From positions 95,204-159,203 of the forward strand of contig JAHLKC010000095.1 in the NCBI GenBank assembly GCA_025449115.1: a DNA stretch of 64,000 bases, in the 5' to 3' direction. Source of the DNA: Chytridium lagenaria (Eukaryota > Chytridiomycota > Chytridiomycetes > Chytridiales > Chytridiaceae). Positions 54,291-63,809 of this stretch are shown piece after piece (the first letter of the stretch is position 1; the number at the start of each line of letters is the position of its first letter). A model generated the notes under the pieces. That model was given only the letters and a program-made list of their open reading frames with translations. It did not search any database and was not told the DNA's origin. The position numbers and the translations under genes are program-made.

Positions 54291-55796
54291 GGAAAAGCCA
54301 AGGGAAGAGGACCAATGGACTTGGTGAGACGGTCATAACCACGGACGGTGGAGCGGTCACCTTTAGGACCGAGTTCCACTGACGCCGTCACAGACGGAGA
54401 GAGTAAAGGCCACCAGGTGCCGAAGTTGGCGGGGGCAATGAGAAGGAAAGGGAATTTCAAACGCAATAAATGCTGGACTGTGGGCAACAATAATGCGAAA
54501 GGGGGGTATGCATAAACGACCTCCGTACAGGATGGGAGGGGGAACCAGGAAAGAAAGTTGACGGCCAAACATCCGGGTTCAGGGAAACGCGAGATGAAAC
54601 GATTGCACCGCGTCGTGGAGGAAGACGCGAACGCGTCTAACGTGAGGTGTGTGCCGTGAGGAAGCAGGCCGGAAGCTTTGCTGAAGGCGTGGGATGACAA
54701 CGTGAATTCGTGTGAGGGATCTTCACGAGACAATCGGTCGGCCTCAATGTTCTCCACCCCTGGAACATGGTAAAAACGATATATACGGATGCCGGGATGG
54801 ACCAGGAACAGGCATAGGTAATGACGGCAAAAACGAGCTCTTGGGCGACGAAAGGTGACGGGGACCACCCAAAAACCAAGACTGTGGCGGTTATGAACCA
54901 CTCGACACCATCCGGCATGCGAATCCGAGAGCCAAAGAATCGCCGAGAATCCGGATGCAAGGGAACGTTGAAGAACGCCGCCTTCAAATCCACAATCGAG
55001 GCCAAAGTAGAGGACCAGTGAGTTAACTCCGCCAGCGAAGGTAGGTTAAAACGAGGAGGGCGCATCCACAAGTTGAGGTAAGTGCAGTCATCGAACTTAC
55101 GGGGTTTCGACGGCTCCACCCCAATGGCCGAAACCAGCAATGGCTTGAGGTGTTGAGGAGCATGGCGAACGGGACACACCAGTATGCGAGCACCGCTGCG
55201 GAGTTCATCCTGAACCGCATCATCCACAAACGATTGGAGGGATGCGGTAAGAGGATAGTTGCGGAAATGTCGTGGAATGGGCTCAGGGGAAGAGATGTCC
55301 CGGCGGCAAACTGCCCGTGGAATGGAACCATAAAGTCGGAAACGGAAACACCCTCGGAAACCCACCGTAAAATGCGGGAAGAAGTGTGAGGGGGTGAAGC
55401 CGATACAATACGACGCCAAAAATCAAGGCGAGAGGAGTTCACGCCCCCAGCCACAAATCGCGAGGAATCAGGGATGGGGATAGTGGCTGGGTCCAGATGG
55501 AGAGATCCCTGCAACGTGTTATCCAGCATGTCCAGCAGGGAAGACACAGACGGAGCTGGGGTGGGGACGCCTGACGGGAGAACCCAAGGGACGGTGGGGT
55601 TGAACGGCGCGTCAGGTGGCATTTGATCCTCGCCACAAGGCGCTGGCCGGGAAATGGCCTGCGAAGGAAGGCTACAGGGTGAGGCCAGGAGCTGTGCGGC
55701 ATCCGGACGTGCGTGAGGAGGCACGGGAAGAAGTATTGAATGGGAATGCTGAACATAACCCAAAACTTTATTAGAGGGTACCCCGAAATACATCAA
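54251..55796 (-). pseudogene. DIRS reverse transcriptase with internal deletion, and downstream conserved segment
   Basis: RT begins in the frame 55,796 and continues in 55,419-54,780: LVSAIGVEPSKPRKFDDCTY, SIVDLKAAFFNVPLHPDSRR and GWSPSPFVAQELVFAVITYA. It should then reach the YxDD motif and RNase H. Instead, at about 54,790, it passes straight to RFYHVPGVENIEADRLSRE, the end of RNase H. So YxDD and most of RNase H are deleted. The frame 54,901-54,251 then gives LDAFASSSTTRCNRFISRFP, YAYPPFALL and FLLIAPANFGTWWPLL, the conserved region that precedes the recombinase in DIRS elements. Confidence 0.85.
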
Positions 55797-57400
55797 GTAC
55801 GAAAAGAAAAAGGAGAGGGCCTAGGAGGCAGAACGAGAAGCCACACAGGCGGGCTTGGTACAAGAAGAAGAAGTACACACCGAGTAACAGGATGCGGTGT
55901 GTGCTTGCGGCCAGGATTAGCATAATTACAATGCGGGCAGAATCGGGTAGCGCCGCCGGACGGGCGCTTACGAGGTTTGCGGGAATTATGGTCGCTCGTG
56001 GACGATTGGGAAGGCTGGCGACCTTGGTGCAGAGGTGCGGACCCCAGGACAGCGTCCTCTTTTGCTTGTTGCTGAGCCAAGAGCAAGAGGCGGTCCTGGT
56101 GGGTAGCCACCTTTTGAAGGGCGATGTTATTGGAGCCCGGCAAGTGCGTAAACGTATCGACGAAGTACCGGGTCAGGAAACGACCCCGAAGGTTAGACGC
56201 CGTGGGTCCCCGAAGAGCCTCAGTAAGAGTGTCCCATTCTTCTGAATAGCGAAGAATATCAAACCCAGCTGGAGCTGAGGATGGAGGGATACGGCGCACC
56301 AAGTGCGCTAGGGAAGCGCATTGACGGATCGCCGAGGACAACGTAAGAGGTTCCTCCGCGTTCGTGTGGGCCTCGCGGACGCTCCAGACAAAGGCGTTTG
56401 CCTGATGGAGGTAATGGCTAGTCACCGTGCACTCGACCTATTTGGGAGATAAGGTGTCAATACGGTGTTTAACCGTGTGGTGGGTTGACGAGGGAGGTAC
56501 TCCCGAGCCTGTGCAAGATGCACGGACGATGACAAGGATGCAGTCGTCGTGAGAGAACCGGTACCGAGGGTACTCGGAACGACCTGGGTGATGGATGGCA
56601 TGTAACGAAAAGGTGGATATCACAACTGGCTGCACCAGCGAGTCCAAGAGGACCAGGGAGTGCAGGAGAAATGACAACCGAACCCAACGTTTTATGAACA
56701 CCCCCACCCAAGAGGTGAAAAGAAACGGAAAGAAAGAAAAACCAACAGGAAAGAAAGGAATGGAAAGAAAGGGAACTAACCAAACCAAAAGACCGCGTGA
56801 GGCCGCCATCAAACGAAGGTGCAGGGCGAGAGGGTCGTTCGTCCAATAGCGACGGAGAGGCCGCGCGTTTACGGGTAGGTGGACCAGCAGGAGTCAAAAC
56901 GTCGAGCCAAAACGCTAAACGGTCAGCACCACCAGGAGGAGCAACAGGAGAAACACCGGGAATGGGACCTTCTTCGAGGGTAGGTGGAAGCCATCCCATG
57001 CAACGGAAATACTTGCGGTACAGGTTAACCTCGTCGACGGGAAGGGGAAGGGGCGGCGGAGGTGGAGGCGGCAGATTTGGAGGAGGTGGGTTGTCGTTAT
57101 CATCGGCCCCGGGAAGCATGAAGAGATACATGCCGACATCATCTGGAGCCGGGCGGGGAAGCGATGCCGACAAATGGTCAACCAAACGGTGAGCAAGACC
57201 TGGCGGAGTCCAGTAGTATTAAGGCCGAAAGCAGTGCAGGTGGCGCGTAGTCGAGGGACCGTGAAGTCGGAGAGCCTAGAGTTGTTAACGAGGATGACAC
57301 CGGGTTCCAAAGGAAGAGGAGGAGGGGGGGGTGGTGGTATATCCATTGCGCTGACGCTCAGAAGGAGTGTCCGAACTCGATGGCCAGAAGTCGCAATGAA
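55793..57400 (-). pseudogene. DIRS gag-like gene with SAP-like N-terminus
   Basis: The first frame (57,345 on) begins with a Pro/Leu stretch and LSDFTVPRLRATCTAFGLNT, continuing after a shift with GLAHRLVDHLSAS, a SAP motif (helix-turn-helix that binds AT-rich DNA). A Pro-rich linker (57,185 frame) follows with TRKRAASPSLLDERPSRPAP. After a T-rich gap at about 56,780-56,430, probably an intron, the frame 56,425-55,793 is helical (FLTRYFVDTFTHLPGSNNIA) and ends with a zinc-knuckle-like CPHCNYANPGRKH. Gag proteins of DIRS elements are variable, so the call rests on position and these motifs. Confidence 0.6.
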
Positions 57401-57548
57401 GAGACCCAAAGAGAAGATGCTCTCTTTTGTGTCACTTCATATGCTGCTTCTTAGCCATTCTTCCGTCTTGTCATCCCAAAATCCACTACGTAAATTTTGG
57501 GTTTACAAAACGGAAGAACGTCTACGCACTGGCAGTCTCTCCGGATTA
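57377..57548 (-). repeat. Split direct repeat A1 of the DIRS element
   Basis: About 172 bp nearly identical to A2 at 52,601-52,774. It marks the 5' end of the element on the minus strand. Confidence 0.92.
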
Positions 57549-57708
57549 ACATGCAGGGATAAATGCTGAAACAAATGGTATGAGCAGCATCATGAATAAT
57601 AAATTTAAAATCAGATATTCAGGCAGGAGACAGTGTGGGGGCATAAATGAACTTAGTGAAATAAAGAATGCAGGTAAGTATAACAAACTAGAAAGATGAA
57701 ACCCAACA
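57549..57708 (-). repeat. Proximal part of a minus-strand copia LTR split by the DIRS element
   Basis: On the minus strand it begins TGTTGGGTTTCATC at 57,708 and runs to 57,549, where the DIRS element starts; the rest is at 52,299-52,027. Confidence 0.82.
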
Positions 57709-58850
57709 ATAACTCTGTCTCTGATGACGTGGAATTGCCTGTCCACATGGCGAGAGCTCTGAGAAATTGTTGGCGTGCTGGCCAGCGCGTTGGCCGTTGT
57801 GTTGTCGCCATAAAAAACCCGTGGGTCGTTAAAGGAGTAATCCAACTCCCCCAAAAGCTGGCTAACCCAAATCATATTTGACGATGCTTCACTCATTGAC
57901 ACGAACTCTGCCTCTGCTGTTGACTGAGCCGACTTCGCTTGTTTCTTGGTTCCCACACAACAGCTCCCCCATTCAGTGTGATCACAAACTCTCTGGTTGA
58001 CTTCATGTCCGCCGGATCCATCCCCATTCCACTCGTCAACTTCATGTCTGCCGGATCCGTCCCCATGTCAGCATCCGCGTATCCCACCAATTCAAGCTTA
58101 TCTCGATGTGAGTACTGAATTTCCAGCTGCTTTGTCTGCTGAAGATAATAACAAGTGCCGTAAAGCGCGTCCCCATGCGCGGGGTACGGGTTTTCTTGAA
58201 ATCTAGCGGCCATCCCAAGTGCAAACGCAATGCCAGGTCGCGTCCCAATCATGGCATGCATTAAGGATCCAGTATACTGACGGAATCCCTGTCCCTTCTC
58301 ATTTGTTTTTGTTATTCGACCATCCAATGTCTTCAACAGCTTCTTAACCGCGTCCATTTGCGTATAGTGCAACAGGGTTTTCGGTATTTCCAGCTTTTTA
58401 CCCATCGTTCCGATGTATCTCTGCTGGAACACCACAATCTTCCCTTTCACACGACCATAACAACACTGCCATCCCAACACATATCGAAAACTTGCGGCTG
58501 TGGTTCCACGGTAACGTCGCATAAATCTCTTCTCAGATCTGTCTAGCTCTTCCTTGCTCGTTAATGCTTCTATAATGTCGTCAACGTAGACCCCCTTCAT
58601 GGTAAGGTCCTTCCCATTGCGCTTGTAATAAAGACATGGGTCGGCTGCAGACCTCGTGAAATGCTCTTCATCAACTTGGAATGTGTTCAAGTCGTTATTG
58701 AAACACATTGGCGCTTGAACCAAACCGTAGAGACTCTTTATGCACAAACACACCCAGTCTTCTTTCCCTTCAACCACGAAACCCTCGGGTTGCTCAATGT
58801 AGATTTCGTGATCTTCAAGCTTGCCATTTAAAAATGTCTTCTTGTTCCGT
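57709..58850 (-). pseudogene. Copia B reverse transcriptase and RNase H (minus strand)
   Basis: RT resumes directly at NGKLEDHEIYIEQPEGFVV and keeps DWVCLCIKSLYGLVQAP and an intact VYVDDI. It continues with SLMHAMIGTRPGIAFALGMA, ELVGYADADMGTDPADMK (with a local duplication of GTDPADMKST-type sequence at about 58,000-58,060), and RNase H SEASSNMIWVSQLLGELDY and FYGDNTTANALA. The fingers region of RT is missing: the sequence jumps from the linker (GTRR) to NGKLE, a deletion of about 430 bp relative to 34,535-34,965, with AAGA at both edges of the lost segment. Confidence 0.87.
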
Positions 58851-59712
58851 GTTGACCTTTAAAGGGATGTCTCGTACGGTTCATCCAGGTCTTAGGGAAA
58901 TTTGGTACTCTTCTTCCACCTGATCGACGTACAGTAGGTGAGCATGGTTCTTCTCTTTGTTCGTCGCTGTTTTCTTCACGGTCAGGTGTGTGATAACTAA
59001 CGCTGTCATCCTCATCTTCATCGGAAATGTCGTCCACAGCGGTTTCACCTTTGCTTCCGCCAGAATTCGACGAATCTGTGCTATAATCCGGTAAGTCCAG
59101 ATCACCCTCACATTCTGAAATATCCCCTTCAAACTTATCATCTCCCTTCTTCTCTTCCGCCCCAAAAACTCCTTTATCAAATATTACGGACTTGCATCTA
59201 ATCAGCTCATTCTCTTGCAAAGCCCAAAGGCGATACCCAAGCGGTTCATATCCCACAAACACGCATCGACTTCTTTCTCTGCTGCTTTGGGATAAAGACA
59301 AGTGTAAGGCATCCCAGATGCGGATCCTTGAGAGGTCAGGCTTGACCCTAGTGAACTTTTCAAGGGGCGTGGCAGTGGCGTCTTCTGGCTGTCCGCCGTG
59401 CTGATGTTGCAATGAATGGATCGGTAGTTTGACAGGATGTTACGTTGAAACGTCATGTGGTGAGTAGCTCCTGAATCTTACATCCATCTAGTGTCTCTCG
59501 CTTGCAGCATGCCATCCTTAGTCATGTTGACTGTTGGCACTTCAGCAACGAACACTACTGGATTCCCTCCGTTGTTGTTGTTGTTGTTGTTTTGATTGTT
59601 GCTCTGATTCGATATGTTTGCATTAGGACCACGGTTCCAACCTCCACGACCTCGACCACCTCTCCCGCGGCCTCCACGACCACTGAATCCATTCCTTCCT
59701 CTTTGACGGAAG
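58851..59712 (-). pseudogene. Copia B gag end, protease, integrase end and acidic linker (minus strand)
   Basis: From 59,712: Gly/Arg-rich RGG-type repeats, a poly-Asn run (from the GTT repeat at 59,573-59,599), VFVAEVPTVNMTKDGM, a stop, then DSGATHHMTFQRN, the copia protease active site. It jumps at about 59,380 to ATPLEKFTRVKPDLSRIRIW at the end of integrase, so the integrase core is deleted. CVFVGYEPLGYRLWALQ and the acidic linker DDISDEDEDDSVSYHT follow. Confidence 0.82.
59573..59599. repeat. (GTT)n microsatellite coding poly-Asn in copia B gag
   Basis: A run of GTT triplets on the plus strand, AAC on the coding minus strand. Confidence 0.85.
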
Positions 59713-60215
59713 TGTTAGGTTTCGCTCACTTGACTCACGAGGACGCGTCAGGATCACTCGCACCATTAGTCCGCGGCGTCGGGCGCAACACTAGAGTGCT
59801 CTGGAATTTACGCGTCGTTAGAGTTGAGCGCGAACGCGCCCACTGGACTTCTCATTTACATTCTGGACTCGTTCTGAATTTCTCACTTTGATTTACCTTC
59901 CTTGATTGGTTTATTTTCTTTATGCCAGTTTAATTATAATTCTACCTGTTTGTGATTGGACATTCCCTTCTAGCCTTTATTCCCTTTGTTCCCGTCAAGG
60001 CTCTCTGATTTGTTTATCTTTGTAGTGGAGAGTTTAACGCGTGAGTGTACGCGTCTCCGATAGGTTTACCTTTGTGTTGTCTTTCCTCTTTACTTGTTTT
60101 TTGTTTCAGTATTTAAAGACTCGTGTTTTGAGTTGAAATAAATAAGAACGTTGTTCGAGCAAAAGTGCGTTTAACTTTGTTTTAATTGAGCCCCGTGAAC
60201 AACAAGTATTCAACA
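59713..60215 (+). repeat. Copia A 5' LTR
   Basis: It starts TGTTAGGTTTCG and ends GTATTCAACA (503 bp), followed after one base by the primer binding site. A ttaaagac TATA-like word lies at about 60,112 and aaataaataag at about 60,136 serves as polyadenylation-like signal. It contains four ACGCGT hexamers (about 59,754, 59,809, 60,039, 60,050). Confidence 0.85.
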
Positions 60216-60216
60216 G

Positions 60217-60226
60217 TGGTAGCACT
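60217..60226 (+). promoter_or_regulatory. Primer binding site, initiator-Met tRNA type
   Basis: TGGTAGCACT directly after the LTR resembles the TGGTAGCGCC-type site complementary to the 3' end of initiator methionine tRNA that is used by Ty1. Confidence 0.6.
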
Positions 60227-60237
60227 TCTCTGACGAC

Positions 60238-61623
60238 ATGGGAAAGAAAGACGACTCAGATGACGAGCGCAGCAAGCCAGTCAAGTTCGACGGGCAAGAC
60301 TTTCACATCTGGAAACGTCGGATGACCACTTACCTCAAAGACAAGGGTCTTTGGGCGATCACTGAGATAGGATTTACGCCGTACGTTAACGAGAACGCTC
60401 CAACCAAAGAAGAGAAGGATCTGCGGATCAAGGAGCAGTCGGCTAACGATCGTGCTAAGAACCGGATAGAGTCTCGAGTGACTGATTCGGTCTTACACTT
60501 GATTGGCGAGGACTTCACGGCCAAGGAAGCGTGGGAGTGCCTCGTGTCATCATTTGAGCGTAAATCCCAACCCAACCGCAACGCTCTCACACGCAAGCTC
60601 ACGCGTCTCAGAATGAAGGAGGACGCGTCTTTACGCGTATTCGTTGCAGAACTTTCGACAATGGTCAACCAACTCAAGGCAGCCGGCGAGGCTGTCTCCA
60701 ACGAGCAACACATTGCTCACCTGCTCACCAAACTCCCGGAAGCTTACGACGTCGCAGTTGCCAACATTGAAACGGACGACAAAGCGGTCAAGGACTACAA
60801 CCTGGTCGTTGCCAGGCTTCTCGACTGTGAAGAGAAGATCAAGGACCGCGTGGAGGCATCGGAGGAAGCGGAGGCCTTCTTCACGACAAGAGCGCGTAAG
60901 GGGAAGAAACCAGCAGGAAAGGACGCGTCGAAAGGTGGAGATAAAAGGTCAGTGACTTGTTTTAAGTGCAAGAAGATAGGACACTATGCGAACAAGTGTC
61001 GCTCTGGGAAGAAGAAGGACTCGGGGGAGTCAAGTGATGATACCTCAGAGAACGAGAGAGATGGTGGTGGTAGGAACCGTCATCGTGGGAAGTGGTGGAA
61101 GAAGCGCGCCTCGGACAAGAAGAAGTCTGCAAACACGGCGCGTGCAAGTCCAATTGCCTTTATGGCTATTGTGCGTCAGGTTGACGCGGAGGCTGGGGAA
61201 GCCTTGTCGGTTAAGCTGGAGAAGCGGGATAACCGATGGATTCTGGACTCTGGAGCCACTCACCATATGACCTTCTCGAAGGAAGGATTGCGGGGTTACC
61301 GCGCCGCGAGCAGCCGCGTAAAAACTGCAGAGCACGGCGAAGGAATACGCGTGGAGGGAGTAGGAGATTTAACCCTCAGCATCAAGGTCGGGAAGGCCAC
61401 GCAAACGATCACGCTCAAGAACGTACTCTATGTGCCGGAGCTCACGCGTAATCTCATCTCTCTGGGTGCAGCAGCGTCGCGTGGCGTTGTTTTGGAGTCA
61501 TCCAGCGGCAAGTATCGCCTCAGACACGTCGGATCGAACGACGTGACGGCAGAGTTCAAGGTTGAGGACAACCTATTTATCTGGTGCAGCCAGACACCGC
61601 AGCAAACACCACGATGGGTGTGA
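60238..61623 (+). CDS. Copia A gag and protease
   Basis: The ATG at 60,238 follows the primer site by only about 10 bp and starts a 461-residue frame. Residues 1-220 form a helical gag of the UBN2/retrotrans_gag type (FDGQDFHIWKRRMTTYLKDK, AWECLVSSFE, LRVFVAELSTMVNQLKAAGE, LTKLPEAYD). A CCHC zinc knuckle follows, CFKCKKIGHYANKC (about residues 240-253), then a basic and acidic linker. The protease has the active site WILDSGATHHMT at about residue 335 and NVLYVPELTRNLISLG further on. The frame ends at 61,623; integrase continues in the +1 related frame, so a shift lies between 61,580 and 61,620. Confidence 0.9.
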   Translation: MGKKDDSDDERSKPVKFDGQDFHIWKRRMTTYLKDKGLWAITEIGFTPYVNENAPTKEEKDLRIKEQSANDRAKNRIESRVTDSVLHLIGEDFTAKEAWECLVSSFERKSQPNRNALTRKLTRLRMKEDASLRVFVAELSTMVNQLKAAGEAVSNEQHIAHLLTKLPEAYDVAVANIETDDKAVKDYNLVVARLLDCEEKIKDRVEASEEAEAFFTTRARKGKKPAGKDASKGGDKRSVTCFKCKKIGHYANKCRSGKKKDSGESSDDTSENERDGGGRNRHRGKWWKKRASDKKKSANTARASPIAFMAIVRQVDAEAGEALSVKLEKRDNRWILDSGATHHMTFSKEGLRGYRAASSRVKTAEHGEGIRVEGVGDLTLSIKVGKATQTITLKNVLYVPELTRNLISLGAAASRGVVLESSSGKYRLRHVGSNDVTAEFKVEDNLFIWCSQTPQQTPRWV

Positions 61624-63080
61624 AAAGCCAGTCGCTCAACAGCGCGCCAGATTGGCATCGACGGATGGGTCACATCTCGATGAAGGCGGTGAAGAAGCTT
61701 GAAAAATCGGCAACGGGTGTACGCATCACGTTGTATAACGACGACGACGACGTGCTGTGCAAGGGATGCATTGAGGGGAAGCTTACGCGCTCCTCTCACC
61801 CGGAGAGAGTTGAGAAGGACTACAAAGTCTTGGAACGCGTTCACGTGGATTTGGCGGGACCCATGAAGCGGAAGAGCTTGGGAGGGTCGCGTTACTTCAT
61901 GGTGGTTGTGGACGCGTCAACGGGTTACTGCAACACGTACATGCTCAAGGAAAAGAAGCAAGCGGTTCAGTACATCAAGCAGTACAAGAGAGAGGCCGAG
62001 GCACTCACAGGTCGACGGATTGACGCGTTGAGATACTCGGAAAGGAACCCTGAGGAGATGGAACGACTTCGAGAAAAGCCGCATCTCCTGGAGATTGTTG
62101 CAGATAACGGTGGGGAATTTAAGAACAAGCAGCTGGAGGCATGGTGCCTGGAGGAAGGCATCAAGCTCACGTTCACCATGCCCTACACGCCTCAGCAGAA
62201 CGGTGTTGCGGAAAGAATGAATCGGTCGCTCATTGAGAAGGCAAAGTGCATGCTTAGCGACGCGAGTCTTGACGACAAATTCTGGGGAGAGGCCGTTACG
62301 TGTGCCACGTACTTGTACAATCGATCTCCTCGTAAGGATGGGATTTCACCTCTGGAAGGCTTCACGGGAAGGAAGCCTAACCTGAAACGCGTTCGAATCT
62401 TCGGTTGCGCATGTTACGCGCACGTCCCAAAGGAACGACGGAAGAAGATGGAGAAGAACGCGCGCAAATGCATTTTCTTGGGATATGAGGCAATGGGATA
62501 TCGCCTTTATGACCCAGTCACGAAGAAAGTAGTGCGCAGCAAGACTGTTGTGTTTGACGAGTTGAACACTGGAGTGTGGGAAGGACACGACGCAGACGTG
62601 TCCACCTGGAAGGTACACAGGAAGCTGCTGGACAAGGTGGGAAGCGATTCAGGGAGTTGGGGGAGCGATGAAGACTCCGAGGATTCCGAAGATGAGTCAT
62701 TGAGCTCTGAGGATGATGGAGATAACGCGTCACAGGTCAGTGAAGACAGCGAAGCGTTGGAGGATGATGTCGAGGATGCTCAGGAAGAGAACGACGCGTC
62801 AGAAGAGTTCGAAGACGCGCCAACCTCGCCAAGAAGGACTCCTCAACGCGCTACACGCAGCGTTTCACGTCTCCCGGTACCAGCAACACCACCAGCAGAG
62901 GAAGGCACTCGTCGTTATTCCCTGAGAGAGAGGAGGCCAGCAAACGCAGAATGGTTTAAGGCTCAAGTGCCAGGAAAGCGCGCTCCTGCTCCACGTAAGC
63001 CTGCAGCACACACCGTTACCGTGATGAGTGACGAGGACGTGACAGATCCAGCAACCGTTGAGGACGCGTTGGGACGTTGA
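61584..63080 (+). CDS. Copia A integrase and acidic linker
   Basis: A zinc-binding region comes first (DWHRRMGHISMKAVKKL and CKGCIEGK, the HHCC site). The core has HVDLAGPMKRKS (first Asp), EIVADNGGEFKNKQLEAWC (second Asp) and TPQQNGVAERMNRSLIEKAK (Glu). GITGRKP-type motif FTGRKPNLKRVRIFGC and CIFLGYEAMGYRLYD follow. The rest is a Ser/Glu/Asp-rich linker and an Arg-rich YSLRERRP segment leading to RT. The frame ends in TGA at 63,078-63,080, where family members read on in another frame as DSEEW, so a shift is present. Confidence 0.92.
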   Translation: MQPDTAANTTMGVKSQSLNSAPDWHRRMGHISMKAVKKLEKSATGVRITLYNDDDDVLCKGCIEGKLTRSSHPERVEKDYKVLERVHVDLAGPMKRKSLGGSRYFMVVVDASTGYCNTYMLKEKKQAVQYIKQYKREAEALTGRRIDALRYSERNPEEMERLREKPHLLEIVADNGGEFKNKQLEAWCLEEGIKLTFTMPYTPQQNGVAERMNRSLIEKAKCMLSDASLDDKFWGEAVTCATYLYNRSPRKDGISPLEGFTGRKPNLKRVRIFGCACYAHVPKERRKKMEKNARKCIFLGYEAMGYRLYDPVTKKVVRSKTVVFDELNTGVWEGHDADVSTWKVHRKLLDKVGSDSGSWGSDEDSEDSEDESLSSEDDGDNASQVSEDSEALEDDVEDAQEENDASEEFEDAPTSPRRTPQRATRSVSRLPVPATPPAEEGTRRYSLRERRPANAEWFKAQVPGKRAPAPRKPAAHTVTVMSDEDVTDPATVEDALGR

Positions 63081-63809
63081 TTCAGAAGAATGGTGAAGGC
63101 TCTTCAGGAGGAGTACCAGTCGTTGCTGGAGCATCAGACGTGGCGTCTGGTGCCTCGACCAAAGGGCAAGCACATCATCAAGAGTGGATGGGTGCTCCGT
63201 TACAAGCGAAAGGAAAACGGCTCCGTGGAAAGAAGAAAAGCTCGATTCGTTGCGAAGGGATATTCGCAGAAAGAAGGCGTGGACTACTTGGAGACTTACG
63301 CGCCAGTGATGAAAGGGGCGACCTTTCGGACAGCACTCGCGGTGGCAGCTCACGAGGGGATGGTGTTACGCCAATACGACGTCAAGACGGCGTTTCTCAA
63401 CGGCAATCTCAAGGAGGAGATATACATCGAGCAACCAGAGGTTTTGTGATTGTTGGGAAGGAAGACTGGGTTTGTCTTCTCTTGAAGACCTTGTACGGTT
63501 TGAAGCAATCACCTCTTGGATGGAACGAGGTGTTGGATGAGTTTCTCATCTCGATAGGCTTCACACGTTCGCTCTCGGATCCCTGTCTTTACTACCGACG
63601 CAACGGCGAGAGGTTATCGTTACTGGTTGTCTATGTTGACGACCTAGTGCACGCGTGTCCTGATCAGGAAGAGGCAGACGCGTTTCAAGACGATCTCAAG
63701 CGTCGGTTTACGGTCACAAGCCAGGGGGAGCCAAGATACGCGGTTGGAACCCAAGTTCGCTACAATCAACACGAGCGGCATGTGCGTATCAAGCAGAGGC
63801 CTACATCAT
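63081..63809 (+). CDS. Copia A reverse transcriptase, two frames
   Basis: The first frame (63,090-63,449) has HQTWRLVPRPKGKHIIKSGW, RKARFVAKGYSQKEGVDYLE and RQYDVKTAFLNGNLKEEIYI. A one-base change at about 63,440 moves it to the frame ending 63,817: GFVIVGKEDWVCLLLKTLYG, SDPCLYYRRNG and an intact LLVVYVDDLVHAC. The sequence continues to the window end with SLMYAMVNSRPDVAFAV-type motifs after another shift at about 63,800. Confidence 0.9.

Larger units (their letters stand above)
52300..57548 (-). mobile_element. DIRS-type (tyrosine-recombinase) retrotransposon with split direct repeats
   Basis: On the minus strand the order is A1 (57,548-57,377), gag with SAP-like motif, RT, RNase H end, methyltransferase-like or conserved DIRS segment, tyrosine recombinase, B1 (52,832-52,775), A2 (52,774-52,601), a short spacer, and B2 (52,357-52,300). 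The A1-ORFs-B1-A2-B2 arrangement is the split direct repeat layout known from PAT/Ngaro-like elements. B1 and A2 are exactly adjacent. The element has no LTRs and no integrase and sits inside a copia LTR without an evident target duplication, as expected for recombinase-mediated insertion. Confidence 0.9.
57549..59712 (-). mobile_element. Ty1/copia element, family B, minus strand, with deletions
   Basis: Order on the minus strand: Gly/Arg-rich gag end, protease, (deletion), integrase end, acidic linker, (deletion), RT, RNase H, 3' LTR. The protein is very similar to the plus-strand copy at 33.9-36.2 kb. The 5' side is cut at 59,712 by the insertion of copia A on the plus strand. Confidence 0.88.

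Noticed and set aside
61580..61623. Programmed frameshift between protease and integrase of copia A
   Set aside because: Ty1-type shifts occur between gag and protease. This one lies after the protease, and further shifts at 63,070, 63,440 and 63,800 show general decay, so I treat it as mutation.
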